DNA of 64,000 nt from Streptomyces sp. Root1304 (GCF_001426405.1 NZ_LMEP01000024.1:290678-354677), one strand, 5' to 3'. Shown: positions 42,223-51,904, counted from the first letter of the stretch. The notes: a model not told the origin generated them from the sequence alone. Translations and numbers: made by a program.

Positions 42223-43353
42223 TCAGCCGAGGAGGTGGGCGGCCAGGAGGTCGCCGAGGGCCTCCTCGTGGGCGGCGGCGGGGCCCAGCGACAGTTCCAG
42301 GTGTTTGGCCCAGGCGTGGTAGCGGTGCAGCGGGTAGTCGGTGTCCGCCCCGAAGCCGCCGTGCAGGTGCTGTGCGGTCTGCACCACGCGGCGTACCCCT
42401 TCCGAGGCCCAGATCTTCGCGACGGCGATGTCGCCGTCGGCCGGCAGCGGCGCTTCGGCTTCGCTGGAGAGACGCCAGGCGGCCTGCCAGAGGGTGGCCT
42501 CCATGGCGCGCAGGTCGATGTAGCGGTCGGCGGTCTGCACGGCGACGGCCTGGAAGGTGGCCACGGGGTGGCCGAACTGCTCGCGTTTCCCCGTGTACTC
42601 GCTGGTCATGGCGAGAACCGCCTCGCCGAGGCCGAGGGCGAGCGCGCAGGTGCCGGTGGTGAGGAGTCCGCGCAGCCGCTCCCAGGCGCCCTCGGCGTCG
42701 ATGACGTCGGCGTCGAGGTGCACGGAGTCGAGGTGCAGCTCGGCGAGGAGTTCGCCGTTGGTGGAGTACTGCGCGGTCAGGCCCAGGCCTTCGTGCGTAC
42801 GGGGGACCAGGGCGAGCACGGTGCCGCCGTCGGCGGTGTGCGCGGGTACGGCGATGAGGTCGGCGCCGTGCGCCCAGGGGACGGCGGTCTGTACGCCGTC
42901 GAGGGTCCAGCCGGCGTCGTCGCGGTGGGCGGTGACGGCCAGCTCGGCGGGGTCGTGGCCGGTGCGCCCCTGGGAGGCGGCGGTGAGGACGAGCTCGCCG
43001 CGGCCGACGCGCGGGAGGAGCCGGGCGGCGGTCCCGGGGGAGGCGTACCGGTCGACGGTCGTCGCGACGGCGCTGGTCTCCAGGAGGGGGACGCGGGCGA
43101 GGACGCGGGCGGATTCGCGCAGGACGAGGCAGAGGGCGACGGGGTCGAGTCCGGCGCCGCCGTGCTCCGGGGAGACCGTGAGGGTCAGCAGGTCGGCCGC
43201 TGCGAGCCGGGACCAGAGCGGTCGGTCGAGGTCCTCGGACACCGCCCCCGGGGTGAGGGCGGGGCTCGGCACCGCGTCGGGCGCGACGCCCGAGAAGACC
43301 GCCTTGGCCGCTTCGACGGCCGCCTGCTGCTCTTCGGTGAAGGTGAAGTCCAC
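42223..43353 (-). CDS. Acyl-CoA dehydrogenase family protein
   Basis: A 376-residue flavoprotein of acyl-CoA dehydrogenase type: helical N-domain (FTFTEEQQAAVEAAKAVF), beta-domain and C-domain with KREQFGHPVATFQAVAV and HLHGGFGADTDYPLHRY. The GTG start at 43353 is supported by GGGAGG about eight bases upstream. It probably introduces a 2,3-double bond into an acyl-CoA; the substrate is unknown. A TnnAACnnGTTnnA palindrome in its promoter is the KstR-type motif, which in relatives controls sterol and lipid degradation, so a sterol-side-chain or related substrate is possible. It follows paaE but has its own regulatory region. Confidence 0.9.
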   Translation of the reverse strand: MDFTFTEEQQAAVEAAKAVFSGVAPDAVPSPALTPGAVSEDLDRPLWSRLAAADLLTLTVSPEHGGAGLDPVALCLVLRESARVLARVPLLETSAVATTVDRYASPGTAARLLPRVGRGELVLTAASQGRTGHDPAELAVTAHRDDAGWTLDGVQTAVPWAHGADLIAVPAHTADGGTVLALVPRTHEGLGLTAQYSTNGELLAELHLDSVHLDADVIDAEGAWERLRGLLTTGTCALALGLGEAVLAMTSEYTGKREQFGHPVATFQAVAVQTADRYIDLRAMEATLWQAAWRLSSEAEAPLPADGDIAVAKIWASEGVRRVVQTAQHLHGGFGADTDYPLHRYHAWAKHLELSLGPAAAHEEALGDLLAAHLLG

Positions 43354-43387
43354 TGCCCTGCCCTCCCGTTGCTGCCCCTGCTTCTGC

Positions 43388-43400
43388 TGACGGTCCGTCA
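43388..43400. promoter_or_regulatory. TGACGG-T-CCGTCA palindrome upstream of the acyl-CoA dehydrogenase gene
   Basis: A perfect 6-bp inverted repeat with a one-base centre lies 35 bases before the GTG start, between that start and the KstR-type site. It may be a second operator; no family is assigned. Confidence 0.4.
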
Positions 43401-43403
43401 ACA

Positions 43404-43417
43404 TAGAACAGGTTCTA
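43404..43417. promoter_or_regulatory. KstR-type operator TAGAAC-AG-GTTCTA
   Basis: This 14-bp palindrome matches the TnnAACnnGTTnnA consensus of the TetR-family lipid regulator KstR exactly and lies 51 bases before the acyl-CoA dehydrogenase start. No KstR gene is in the window. Confidence 0.7.
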
Positions 43418-43451
43418 GTGGAAGGGAATGGGCGGTGCCGCCCGGTCTTCG

Positions 43452-44555
43452 TCAGCGGTCGAAGTCCAGCTCCACGTCCGGGGTCACCGGGTGGGACTGA
43501 CAGGCCAGGACGTATCCGGCCTCCGTCTCCTCCGGTTCGAGCGCGAAGTTGCGGTCCATCCGGACCTCTCCGCCGACGAGGAACGCGCGGCAGGTGCCGC
43601 ACACCCCGCCCTTGCAGGCGTACGGCGCGTCCGCGCGGGCGCGGAGCACCGTGTCGAGGAGCGTCTCGCCCCGCTCCACCGGCCAGCTGCCGGAGCGGCC
43701 GTGCAGGGTCGCGGTCAGGCTGGCGTGCGCGGGGGTGTCGGCGGTCGGGACCGGGGCGGGCGCGGAGCCGTCGTCGACGTGGAAGATCTCCTGGTGGACG
43801 CGGCCGCGGTCGACCCCGAGGCCGCGCAGAGCCTGCTCGGCGCCCTGGACGAGGCCGAAGGGCCCGCAGAGGAACCAGCCGTCGATCGTCCCGACCGGCA
43901 GCAGCGCGGGCAGCAGTGCGGTGAGCCGCTCGCGGTCGAGCCGCCCGGACGGCAGCCCGGCCTGCTGCTCCTCCCGGGAGAGGACGGTGACCAGCTGGAA
44001 GCGGTCGGGGTAGCGGTCCTTCAGGTCGGCGACCTCGTCGAGGAACATCGTGGACGCGGCGGTGCGGTCGCTCCGGATCAGGCAGAACCGGGCCTCGGGC
44101 TCGCGGGCGAGCAGGGTGGCCGCGATCGACAGGACCGGGGTGATGCCGCTGCCGCCGACGACGGCCGCGAAGTGGCCGGGGCGCGGGGTGAGGGAGAAGC
44201 GGCCTCGGGGCTCCATGACCTCGACGAGGTCGCCGACGGCGAGTTCCTTCAGGGCGTACGTCGAGAACGAGCCGCCGTCGACGAGCCGGATGCCGACGCG
44301 CAGGACGGGGGCCTCGCCGGCCGGGGAGGCGGGGGCGCAGATCGAGTACGTGCGGCGGATCTCCTCGCCCTGCTCGCCCGTACGCCGTAGGGCGAGGTGC
44401 TGGCCGGGGTGGTGCCGGTACGTCTCGTGGAGTTCGGGCGGGACCGCGAAGGTGACGGCCACGGAGTCGTCGGTGAGCCGCTCGACCTCGCTCACGGTGA
44501 GGGGATGGAACCCGGCCCGTTCGGCGGCGGGGCCGCCCACGCCTGAGGACTCCAT
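43452..44555 (-). CDS. paaE: Phenylacetyl-CoA epoxidase reductase subunit PaaE
   Basis: A 367-residue ferredoxin-NADP reductase-type protein: FAD domain with RTYSICAP, NAD(P)-binding domain with GGSGITPVLSIAATLL, and a C-terminal plant-type 2Fe-2S domain with CKGGVCGTC (Cys314, Cys319, Cys322) and a later Cys in VLACQS. It passes electrons from NADPH to the PaaA diiron centre. It starts immediately after paaD ends, as part of paaABCDE. Length and domain order match the family. Confidence 0.95.
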   Translation of the reverse strand: MESSGVGGPAAERAGFHPLTVSEVERLTDDSVAVTFAVPPELHETYRHHPGQHLALRRTGEQGEEIRRTYSICAPASPAGEAPVLRVGIRLVDGGSFSTYALKELAVGDLVEVMEPRGRFSLTPRPGHFAAVVGGSGITPVLSIAATLLAREPEARFCLIRSDRTAASTMFLDEVADLKDRYPDRFQLVTVLSREEQQAGLPSGRLDRERLTALLPALLPVGTIDGWFLCGPFGLVQGAEQALRGLGVDRGRVHQEIFHVDDGSAPAPVPTADTPAHASLTATLHGRSGSWPVERGETLLDTVLRARADAPYACKGGVCGTCRAFLVGGEVRMDRNFALEPEETEAGYVLACQSHPVTPDVELDFDR

Positions 44556-45053
44556 CTACAGCTCCTTGAAGTGGTCGAACGGTTCGCGGCAGGCGGTGCA
44601 GCGGCGCAGTGCCTTGCACGCGGTCGAGGAGAAGCGGCTGAGGAGTTCGGTGTCGGTGGAGCCGCAGTGGGGGCAGCGGATCGCCAGGGTCAGTGGCACG
44701 GGGCCGCCGGCCGGGCCCTGGGGGCGCGGCGGTGCGACGCCGAACTCGGCGAGCTTGCGCCGTCCTTCCTCGCTGATGTCGTCGGTGGACCAGGCGGGTG
44801 CGAGGACGGTGACGACGGAGACGTCGGGGACGCCGTGCGCGTGGAGTGCCCGCTCGATGTCGGAGGACATGGCCTCGACGGCGGGGCAGCCCGTGTACGT
44901 GGGGGTGAGGGAGACCTCGACCCGGCCGGGGCCGGTGACCTGGACTCCGCGGAGCACGCCCAGCTCGGCCAGGGTGAGGACGGGCAGCTCGGGGTCGAGG
45001 ACGGCGCCGGCGATCCGGCTCAGCTCCTCCTCCAGGGCGGTCATGGTCACCAT
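44556..45053 (-). CDS. paaD: Phenylacetyl-CoA epoxidase maturation subunit PaaD
   Basis: A 165-residue MIP18/DUF59-type protein (LDPELPVLTLAELGVLRGV, TYTGCPAVEAM) with a C-terminal zinc-ribbon-like segment (RCPHCGS..RRCTACREPF). PaaD is thought to help assemble the metal centre of the epoxidase. The start at ATG 45053 overlaps the paaC stop; an internal ATG at 45044 is the alternative. Confidence 0.93.
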   Translation of the reverse strand: MVTMTALEEELSRIAGAVLDPELPVLTLAELGVLRGVQVTGPGRVEVSLTPTYTGCPAVEAMSSDIERALHAHGVPDVSVVTVLAPAWSTDDISEEGRRKLAEFGVAPPRPQGPAGGPVPLTLAIRCPHCGSTDTELLSRFSSTACKALRRCTACREPFDHFKEL

Positions 45054-45841
45054 GTCGCCCCCGGGTGGCTGCGGTGCAGGTGCTGCATCTCGGCGATCAT
45101 CCGGCCGAAGGACTCGGTGTGCAGGCCCTGCCGGCCGGCGCCCGCGGCCCAGGCGCCGGTGCGCGGCCCGGAGGGGACGGTGAGGGTGGCCCTGCCGAGG
45201 ACGTCGGTGACCGAGGCCAGCCAGGCGGCCTCCATGGCCGCGTGGTCCACGTCGAGGCCGTCGACGGGCTGGAACAGCTCGCCGGTGTACCGCCACAGGG
45301 CGTCGCACGCCCGCTGCATCCGCTCATGGCTCTCGGCGGTGCCGTCGCCGAGGCGGAGGGTCCAGTGTTCGGCGTGGTCCTGGTGGTAGGCGACCTCCTT
45401 GACGGCCTTGGCCGCGAGGCCGGCGAAGGGGCCTTCGCCGGTCGCGAGCCGGGCGTAGAGGAGGCGCTGGTAGGTGGAGAAGTAGAGCTGCCGGGCGATG
45501 GTGTGGGCGAAGTCGCCGTTGGGCTGCTCGACGAGCTGGGCGTTCCGGAAGGAACGCTCCTCGCGCAGGTAGGCCAGTTCGTCCTCGTCGCCGACGAGGG
45601 AGAGCAGGACGCGGGCCTGGCCGAGGAGGTCGAGCGCGATGTTGGCGAGGGCGACCTCCTCCTCCAGGACGGGGGCGGAGCCGGCCCACTCCCCCAGGCG
45701 GTGGGAGAGGACGAGGGCGTCGTCACCGAGGGCGAGCGCGGCGCCCGCGAGCGCCGCCTCGGCGGAGGCGGTCCCGGCGGTGGCGGGCGTGACCCCGGCG
45801 GTCCCGGTGGTGGTGTTCTCGTGGGTGTCCGTGGTGCTCAC
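45047..45841 (-). CDS. paaC: Phenylacetyl-CoA epoxidase structural subunit PaaC
   Basis: A 264-residue ferritin-like four-helix protein (LGDDALVLSHRLGEWAGSAPVLEEEVALANIALDLLGQAR; YHQDHAEHWTLRLGDGT), matching PaaC. PaaC pairs with PaaA as the non-catalytic subunit. The GTG start at 45841 overlaps the paaB stop by GTGA. The first 30 residues are a Thr-rich extension. Confidence 0.95.
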   Translation of the reverse strand: MSTTDTHENTTTGTAGVTPATAGTASAEAALAGAALALGDDALVLSHRLGEWAGSAPVLEEEVALANIALDLLGQARVLLSLVGDEDELAYLREERSFRNAQLVEQPNGDFAHTIARQLYFSTYQRLLYARLATGEGPFAGLAAKAVKEVAYHQDHAEHWTLRLGDGTAESHERMQRACDALWRYTGELFQPVDGLDVDHAAMEAAWLASVTDVLGRATLTVPSGPRTGAWAAGAGRQGLHTESFGRMIAEMQHLHRSHPGATW

Positions 45842-46121
45842 AGGTGCTTCACCCCCTCCGGGATCTCGTAGAACGTCGGGTGGCGGTAGGGCTTGTCCGC
45901 CGACGGCTCGAAGAACGGGTCCTTCTCGTCCGGCGAGGAGGCGGTGATCTCCGTGGAGGGGACGACCCAGATCGACACGCCCTCGCTCCTGCGGGTGTAC
46001 AGGTCGCGGGCGTTGCGCAGGGCCATCTCCGCGTCGGGTGCGTGGAGACTGCCCGCGTGGGTGTGGGACAGCCCGCGGCGGGAGCGCACGAACACCTCCC
46101 ACAGCGGCCAACCGTCGCTCG

Positions 46122-46125
<4 letters not shown>
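45838..46125 (-). CDS. paaB: Phenylacetyl-CoA epoxidase subunit PaaB
   Basis: A 95-residue PaaB protein (WPLWEVFVRSRRGLSHTHAGSLHAPDAEMALRNARDLYTRR, ending YRHPTFYEIPEGVKHL). PaaB bridges PaaAC units in the epoxidase complex. The ATG at 46125 overlaps the paaA stop by ATGA. Confidence 0.95.
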
Positions 46126-47144
<1,019 letters not shown>

Positions 47145-47154
47145 CGGACCCCCT

Positions 47155-47172
47155 ACCGACCGATCGTTCGGT
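47155..47172. promoter_or_regulatory. PaaR-like TetR operator, site 1 (paaA promoter)
   Basis: The quasi-palindrome, read on the minus strand, is ACCGAACGATCGGTCGGT, ten bases before the paaA start. It is repeated with 17/18 identity at 51867 and 16/18 at 55087. Its form resembles the CCG..CG..CGG sites of TetR-type PaaR regulators. Confidence 0.75.
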
Positions 47173-47184
47173 TGAATGACTTCA

Positions 47185-47214
47185 ATGGTGAGTCGACGGC
47201 CCGTATGGTGTCAA
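47185..47214 (-). promoter_or_regulatory. Possible paaA promoter
   Basis: On the minus strand a consensus -35 TTGACA (47214-47209) precedes a weak -10-like CACCAT by 18 bases. The 18-bp operator lies just downstream, where a repressor would block initiation. Confidence 0.4.
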
Positions 47215-47217
47215 CCC

Positions 47218-47226
47218 TGTGGATAA
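47218..47226 (-). other. DnaA box TTATCCACA
   Basis: On the minus strand this is a perfect 9-mer of the classical DnaA box, in the divergent gap between paaA and the DUF5819 gene. Confidence 0.45.
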
Positions 47227-47256
47227 CCGAGGTGGGCCGATCGGGATCGGGGCGGG

Positions 47257-48045
47257 ATGGACGCGTACGTCGAGAAGGACGCGGCCGGAGTGGACGACGA
47301 CCGTCCGGCACCCCCCACCACCGGCCAGGACCCGGAGCCCCCGGCGGACCGCGCGACCAGCGGAATCATGGCCCTGTCGCTGCCCTACCAGGTCGTCCTG
47401 GCGGTGGCGCTCGCCGTCGCCGGAGTCTTCGCCTGCGTCCACCTCGCGATGGTGTTCCTGCACGTCGCGCCGTCCAACACACTGACCAAACGGCACGGCC
47501 AGGCCGTCGACGACTGGATCTATCCCGAGTTCGAGCAGAACTGGAAGCTCTTCGCGCCCAACCCGCTCCAGCAGAACGTCTCCGTCGAGGTCCGCGCCGA
47601 GGTCGCCGGCGCCGACGGAGGCCGCCGCTCCACCCGCTGGACCGACCTCACCGCCCAGGACGCCGAGGCGATCCGCCACAACCCGATGCCCAGCCACACC
47701 CAGCAGAACGAACTGCGCAGGGCCGTGGACTTCTATCTGAGCACCCACTCCGACGACAACCGCCCCAACGGGCTCCGCGGCGAGCTCTCGGAGCAGTACA
47801 TGCGCCGGATCGCGATGCTCCGCATCGACGCCCTCCCCGCCCTCCGGGGCGCCGACGGACGGGTACTCGACGGCGAGGTGCTGCGCGTCCAGCTCCGCGC
47901 CGTCACCCGGCCCGTCCCCGCGCCCGCGTGGAGCACCGAGAAGACCGACACCGCCCCCTCCTACCGGGACTTCCCCTGGTGGCCGGTGTCCGACGAGGAC
48001 CGTCCCGCCGCAGCCGACCGGAGCCGTACGGAGGCGGGCCGATGA
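47257..48045 (+). CDS. DUF5819-family membrane protein
   Basis: A 262-residue protein with an acidic N-terminal tail, one membrane helix (about 45-70) and an extracytoplasmic domain beginning WIYPEFEQNWKLFAPNPLQQNVSVEVRAEV, the DUF5819 signature. Members typically sit next to an HTTM-domain protein, as here: the stop overlaps the start of the HTTM gene by ATGA. Function unknown; the pair probably forms one membrane complex. Confidence 0.9.
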   Translation: MDAYVEKDAAGVDDDRPAPPTTGQDPEPPADRATSGIMALSLPYQVVLAVALAVAGVFACVHLAMVFLHVAPSNTLTKRHGQAVDDWIYPEFEQNWKLFAPNPLQQNVSVEVRAEVAGADGGRRSTRWTDLTAQDAEAIRHNPMPSHTQQNELRRAVDFYLSTHSDDNRPNGLRGELSEQYMRRIAMLRIDALPALRGADGRVLDGEVLRVQLRAVTRPVPAPAWSTEKTDTAPSYRDFPWWPVSDEDRPAAADRSRTEAGR

Positions 48046-49355
48046 GCACCCCCACCCCCACCCCCACCCCCGACCCGACTGCCGCCCCCGGCCCCACCCC
48101 CACCGCTGCCGCCACGCGCGCGCGTACGCACGGGAAAGGGCCCAGGGAGCCCTTCGACCGTCGGCTCGCCCGTGCCGTCCAGGCCGTCACGGGCCGCTCC
48201 CTCGGCCCGTACCAGAGCGCGATCGTCCGGATCGGCTTCTCGCTGACCTGGCTGGTCTTCCTGCTCCGGGAGCTGCCCCACCGCCACGAGCTGTACGGCC
48301 CCGACGGCCCCTGGTCCTGGGAGATGGCCCACCGGCTGATCGCCGACAACCGGGCCTTCACCGTCCTCATGTGGTCGGACGGCCGGCTCTGGTTCGAGTG
48401 CGTCTACGCGCTGGCGGTGCTCTCCGCCGTGCTGCTCCTGGTGGGCTGGCGCACCCGGGCGGTCTCCGTGGTGTTCATGGCCGGGGTGCTCTCGCTGCTG
48501 AACCGCTCCGTCTTCGTGAGCGACGGCGGCGACAACGTCCTCCACCTCGCCGCGATCTATCTGGTGTTCACGCGCTGCGCGCAGGTGTGGTCCCTCGACG
48601 CCCGGCGGGCGGCCCGTGAGGCCCGCGCCGCGCGGGCCGGGGAGCCGCCGCGGCCGGACCGCGTCGGCCCGCTCCTGTGGGTCGTGCTCGGCGGCTTCCT
48701 CCTCGCCACGACCTGGTTCAGCGAGGTCAGCGGCGAGTGGTGGCTGCCGGTGCTGCTGTGGGTGCTGTGGCTGGGGAACGGCCTGTGGTGGCTGGTCTGC
48801 CGGTACGCGCCGGGGGAGCCTCGTACGCTGCTCGACGCCCTCGCCCACCTCGCCCACAACGCGGCCCTCGTCGTGATCATGGCGGAGGTCTGTCTGATCT
48901 ACGCCACGGCCGGCTGGTACAAGATCCAGGGCTCGCGCTGGCAGGACGGCACGGCGCTGTTCTACCCGCTCCACCTCGACTACTTCACGCCCTGGCCGGA
49001 GCTGTCCGGGCTGCTCGGGACCAGCGGGATCATGGTGATGCTGCTGACCTACGGCACGGTGATCGTGCAGGTCGCCTTCCCGTTCACGCTCTTCCACCGC
49101 AAGGTCAAGAACGTCCTGCTCGTCGCGATGATGCTGGAGCACACGGGGATCGCGGTCCTCCTCGGGCTGCCGGTCTTCTCGCTCGCGATGATCTCCGCCG
49201 ACGCAGTGTTCCTGCCGACGCCGTTCCTGGTGGCGCTCGGCGTCCGGGCGGTACGGGGACGGGACCGGCTGCTGCGGCGGCGGACGGGCACCGAGGCGCT
49301 GCCCGAGCAGCGCCGTACGGGTGAGGAGCACGGTCCCCGTACCCTCGTCGGGTGA
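48042..49355 (+). CDS. HTTM-domain (vitamin K carboxylase-like) membrane protein
   Basis: A 437-residue polytopic protein: a Pro/Thr-rich cytoplasmic head, then about eight membrane helices with HTTM-type motifs (YQSAIVRIGFSLTWLVFLLRELPHR; SDGGDNVLHLAAIYLVFTRC; YATAGWYKIQGSRWQDGTALFYPLHLDYF). HTTM proteins share the membrane core of vitamin K-dependent gamma-carboxylase; the bacterial activity is unknown. Coupled to DUF5819 upstream and to the TrmH gene downstream by four-base overlaps. Confidence 0.9.
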   Translation: MSTPTPTPTPDPTAAPGPTPTAAATRARTHGKGPREPFDRRLARAVQAVTGRSLGPYQSAIVRIGFSLTWLVFLLRELPHRHELYGPDGPWSWEMAHRLIADNRAFTVLMWSDGRLWFECVYALAVLSAVLLLVGWRTRAVSVVFMAGVLSLLNRSVFVSDGGDNVLHLAAIYLVFTRCAQVWSLDARRAAREARAARAGEPPRPDRVGPLLWVVLGGFLLATTWFSEVSGEWWLPVLLWVLWLGNGLWWLVCRYAPGEPRTLLDALAHLAHNAALVVIMAEVCLIYATAGWYKIQGSRWQDGTALFYPLHLDYFTPWPELSGLLGTSGIMVMLLTYGTVIVQVAFPFTLFHRKVKNVLLVAMMLEHTGIAVLLGLPVFSLAMISADAVFLPTPFLVALGVRAVRGRDRLLRRRTGTEALPEQRRTGEEHGPRTLVG

Positions 49356-50029
49356 GCACCACCGAGGAGATGTCAGCGGCCGAGGCGACCGAGCCGGTCC
49401 AGTACGACGAGGGTTTCGGCCCGGAGATCGGCGTCGGACCGCACCCGGAGCCGTGGCCCGAGGACGAGCGGTACGACCCCGAGCTGCTGTCCGGCGGCGA
49501 CCGGCGCAATGTCGTCGACCGCTACCGGTACTGGACGCGGGAGGCGGTCGTCGCCGACCTCGACACGCGGCGGCACGACTTCCACGTGGCCGTGGAGAAC
49601 TGGGGCCACGACTTCAACATCGGTTCGGTGGTGCGGACCGCGAACGCCTTCCTGGCGAAGGAGGTCCACATCGTGGGCCGCCGGCGCTGGAACCGGCGCG
49701 GCGCCATGGTCACCGACCGCTACCAGCACGTCCGGCACCACCCCGACACCGAGTCGCTGACCTCGTGGGCGGCGGCCGAGGGGCTGCCCGTGATCGGCAT
49801 CGACAACCTGCCGGGCGCGGTGCCGCTGGAGCGGACCGTGCTGCCCCGCCGCTGTGTGCTGCTGTTCGGGCAGGAGGGCCCGGGGCTCACCGAGGAGGCC
49901 CGCGCCCACGTGGAGATGGTCTGCTCGATCGCCCAGTTCGGTTCGACCCGTTCGATCAACGCGGGGGCCGCCGCCGCCATCGCCATGCACGCGTGGGTGC
50001 AGCGGTACGCGGAGATCGAGGCGCCGTAG
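49352..50029 (+). CDS. TrmH/SpoU-family RNA 2'-O-methyltransferase
   Basis: A 225-residue SPOUT methyltransferase with all three knot motifs: NIGSVVRTANAF, LLFGQEGPGLTEE and SIAQFGSTRSINAGAAAAIAMHAW. The N-terminal 60 residues are an acidic extension. It should methylate a ribose 2'-OH in tRNA or rRNA using SAM; the target site cannot be told. GTG start overlaps the HTTM stop. Confidence 0.92.
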   Translation: MSTTEEMSAAEATEPVQYDEGFGPEIGVGPHPEPWPEDERYDPELLSGGDRRNVVDRYRYWTREAVVADLDTRRHDFHVAVENWGHDFNIGSVVRTANAFLAKEVHIVGRRRWNRRGAMVTDRYQHVRHHPDTESLTSWAAAEGLPVIGIDNLPGAVPLERTVLPRRCVLLFGQEGPGLTEEARAHVEMVCSIAQFGSTRSINAGAAAAIAMHAWVQRYAEIEAP

Positions 50030-50078
50030 GGCCTGTCTTTTGGATCAGGCCGGGCTCGCGGGGTCTGGCCTGGCCGTC

Positions 50079-50102
50079 GTGGAGGCCCCGGAGGGCCTCC
50101 AC
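50079..50102. terminator. Hairpin terminator between convergent trmH-like and paaN genes
   Basis: A perfect 10-bp stem (50079-50088 with 50093-50102) has a 4-base CGGA loop and lies between the two convergent stop codons. Confidence 0.75.
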
Positions 50103-50113
50103 GCGGCCGTGGA

Positions 50114-51811
50114 TCAGGCCTGGCGGCGGACCTCCACCACCCGGAAGCGGTTGGAGACGAAGGCGCCGTCGCACAGTGCGGCGTTCGCCGCAGGGTTCCC
50201 GCCGGAGCCGTGGAAGTCGGAGAACGCGGCCGTCTGGTTCACGTACACCCCGCCCGTGAGGTTCAGCGAGAGCTGGGCCGACTCCTCCAGGCAGACCTCC
50301 TCCACCGCGCGCTCGGTGTCCGCCGAGGTCGTGTACGCCCCGACGGTCATCGCGCCCTTCTCGCGGACCGTGCGCCGCAGCAGCTCCAGGGCGTCCTCGG
50401 TGGAGTCCACCGAGACGGCGAAGGAGACCGGGCCGAAGCACTCCGAGAAGTACGCGGCCTGGGCGTCGGGCTTCGAGCCGTCCAGCTTCACGACGACCGG
50501 CGTGCGGACCACGGCGTCCGGATACTCCGGGTTGACCACCTCGCGGGAGGCGAGCGCCACCTCGCCGAGACCGGCGGCGGCCTCCAGACGTGCCTTCACG
50601 TCCGGGTTGACCAGGGCGCCGAGCAGCCCGTTCGCCCGCGCGTCGTCGCCGAGCAGGCCGCCGACCGCCGCCGCGAGGTCGGCGACGACCTCGTCGTACG
50701 ACTTGGGGCCCTGGTCGGTGGTGATGCCCTCGCGGGGGATCAGCAGGTTCTGCGGGGTGGTGCACATCTGGCCGCTGTACAGGGAGAGCGAGAACGCCAG
50801 GTTGGCGAGCATCCCCTTGTAGTCGTCCGTGGAGTCGATCACGACCGTGTTGACGCCGGCCTTCTCGGTGTAGACCTGCGCCTGGCGCGCGTTGGCCTCC
50901 AGCCAGTCGCCGAAGGCGGTGGAGCCGGTGTAGTCGATGATCCGGATCTCGGGGCGCACGGCCAGGGTCTTGGCGATGCCCTCGCCCGGACGCTCGACGG
51001 CGAGCGCCACCAGGTTCGGGTCGAAGCCGGTCTCGGCCAGCACCTCGCGGGCGACCCGGACGGTGAGCGCGAGCGGCAGGACCGCGCGCGGGTGCGGCTT
51101 GACCAGGACGGGGTTGCCGGTGGCGAGGGAGGCGAACAGGCCCGGGTAGCCGTTCCAGGTGGGGAAGGTGTTGCAGCCGATCATCAGGGCGATGCCGCGG
51201 CCGACCGGGGTGAACTCCTTGGTCAGCTCCAGGGGGTCGCGCTTGCCCTGGGGCTTGGACCAGTCGGCCCGGCCCGCGGGGGTGCGGGTCTGCTCCACGT
51301 ACGCGTACGCCACGGCTTCGAGGCCGCGGTCCTGGGCGTGCGGCCCGCCGGCCTGGAACGCCATCATGAACGCCTGTCCGCTGGTGTGCATGACGGCGTG
51401 GGAGAACTCGTGGGTGCGGGCGGAGATCCGGGCGAGGATCTCCAGGCAGACCAGGGCGCGGGTCTCGGGCCCGGCGTCCCGCCACGCGCCCGTGCCCGCG
51501 CGCATCGCGGGGAGCAGGACGTCGATGTCGGCGTGCGGGTACTCGATGCCGAGGGCGGGGCCGTAGGGCGAGGTCTCGCCGCCGGTCCAGCCGTCCGTGC
51601 CGGGCTGGTCCAGCTCGAAGCGGGTGTTCAGCGTGGCCCGGTGGGCGGCGAGGCCGGCGGCCGCGTCGAGCGAGCCGTCCGCGCCGTAGGCCTTCGGGTG
51701 CTCGGGGTGCGGCGACCAGTAGGCACGGGTCCGGATGGTGGCGAGCGCCTGGTCGAGCGTGGACCGGTGCTTCTCGGCCAGACGGTCGGTGGTCAGCTGA
51801 GCGGTGGCCAT
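50114..51811 (-). CDS. paaN: Phenylacetic acid degradation protein PaaN (aldehyde dehydrogenase family)
   Basis: A 565-residue aldehyde dehydrogenase-type protein with the PaaN signatures (GIALMIGCNTFPTWNGYPGLFASLATGNPVLVKPHP; nucleophile Cys350 in YSGQMCTTPQN). It corresponds to the aldehyde dehydrogenase part of ring-opening PaaZ and lacks the MaoC-like hydratase part, which must be encoded elsewhere. The ATG at 51811 is preceded by GAGGAG. Divergent from the 3-hydroxyacyl-CoA dehydrogenase gene, with a shared TetR-type palindrome between them. Confidence 0.92.
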   Translation of the reverse strand: MATAQLTTDRLAEKHRSTLDQALATIRTRAYWSPHPEHPKAYGADGSLDAAAGLAAHRATLNTRFELDQPGTDGWTGGETSPYGPALGIEYPHADIDVLLPAMRAGTGAWRDAGPETRALVCLEILARISARTHEFSHAVMHTSGQAFMMAFQAGGPHAQDRGLEAVAYAYVEQTRTPAGRADWSKPQGKRDPLELTKEFTPVGRGIALMIGCNTFPTWNGYPGLFASLATGNPVLVKPHPRAVLPLALTVRVAREVLAETGFDPNLVALAVERPGEGIAKTLAVRPEIRIIDYTGSTAFGDWLEANARQAQVYTEKAGVNTVVIDSTDDYKGMLANLAFSLSLYSGQMCTTPQNLLIPREGITTDQGPKSYDEVVADLAAAVGGLLGDDARANGLLGALVNPDVKARLEAAAGLGEVALASREVVNPEYPDAVVRTPVVVKLDGSKPDAQAAYFSECFGPVSFAVSVDSTEDALELLRRTVREKGAMTVGAYTTSADTERAVEEVCLEESAQLSLNLTGGVYVNQTAAFSDFHGSGGNPAANAALCDGAFVSNRFRVVEVRRQA

Positions 51812-51866
51812 GGATGGACCAACTCCTCGTCGAGCTGGGCAGGGAGACGCGTACGGAGTTAGAGTA

Positions 51867-51884
51867 ACCGAACGATCGGTCGGG
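51867..51884. promoter_or_regulatory. PaaR-like TetR operator, site 2 (paaN / hydroxyacyl-CoA dehydrogenase gap)
   Basis: ACCGAACGATCGGTCGGG, 17 of 18 bases identical to site 1 in the paaA promoter. It lies 56 bases upstream of paaN and 51 bases upstream of the divergent gene, so one bound repressor could block both. Confidence 0.78.
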
Positions 51885-51904
51885 ACAAGGGGGCCTGTCG
51901 ATCC

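Noticed and set aside
42223..44619. Single 798-codon frame joining the acyl-CoA dehydrogenase with upstream sequence
   Set aside because: The upstream part is out of frame with paaE and resembles no protein. The dehydrogenase starts at the GTG at 43353 behind GGGAGG.
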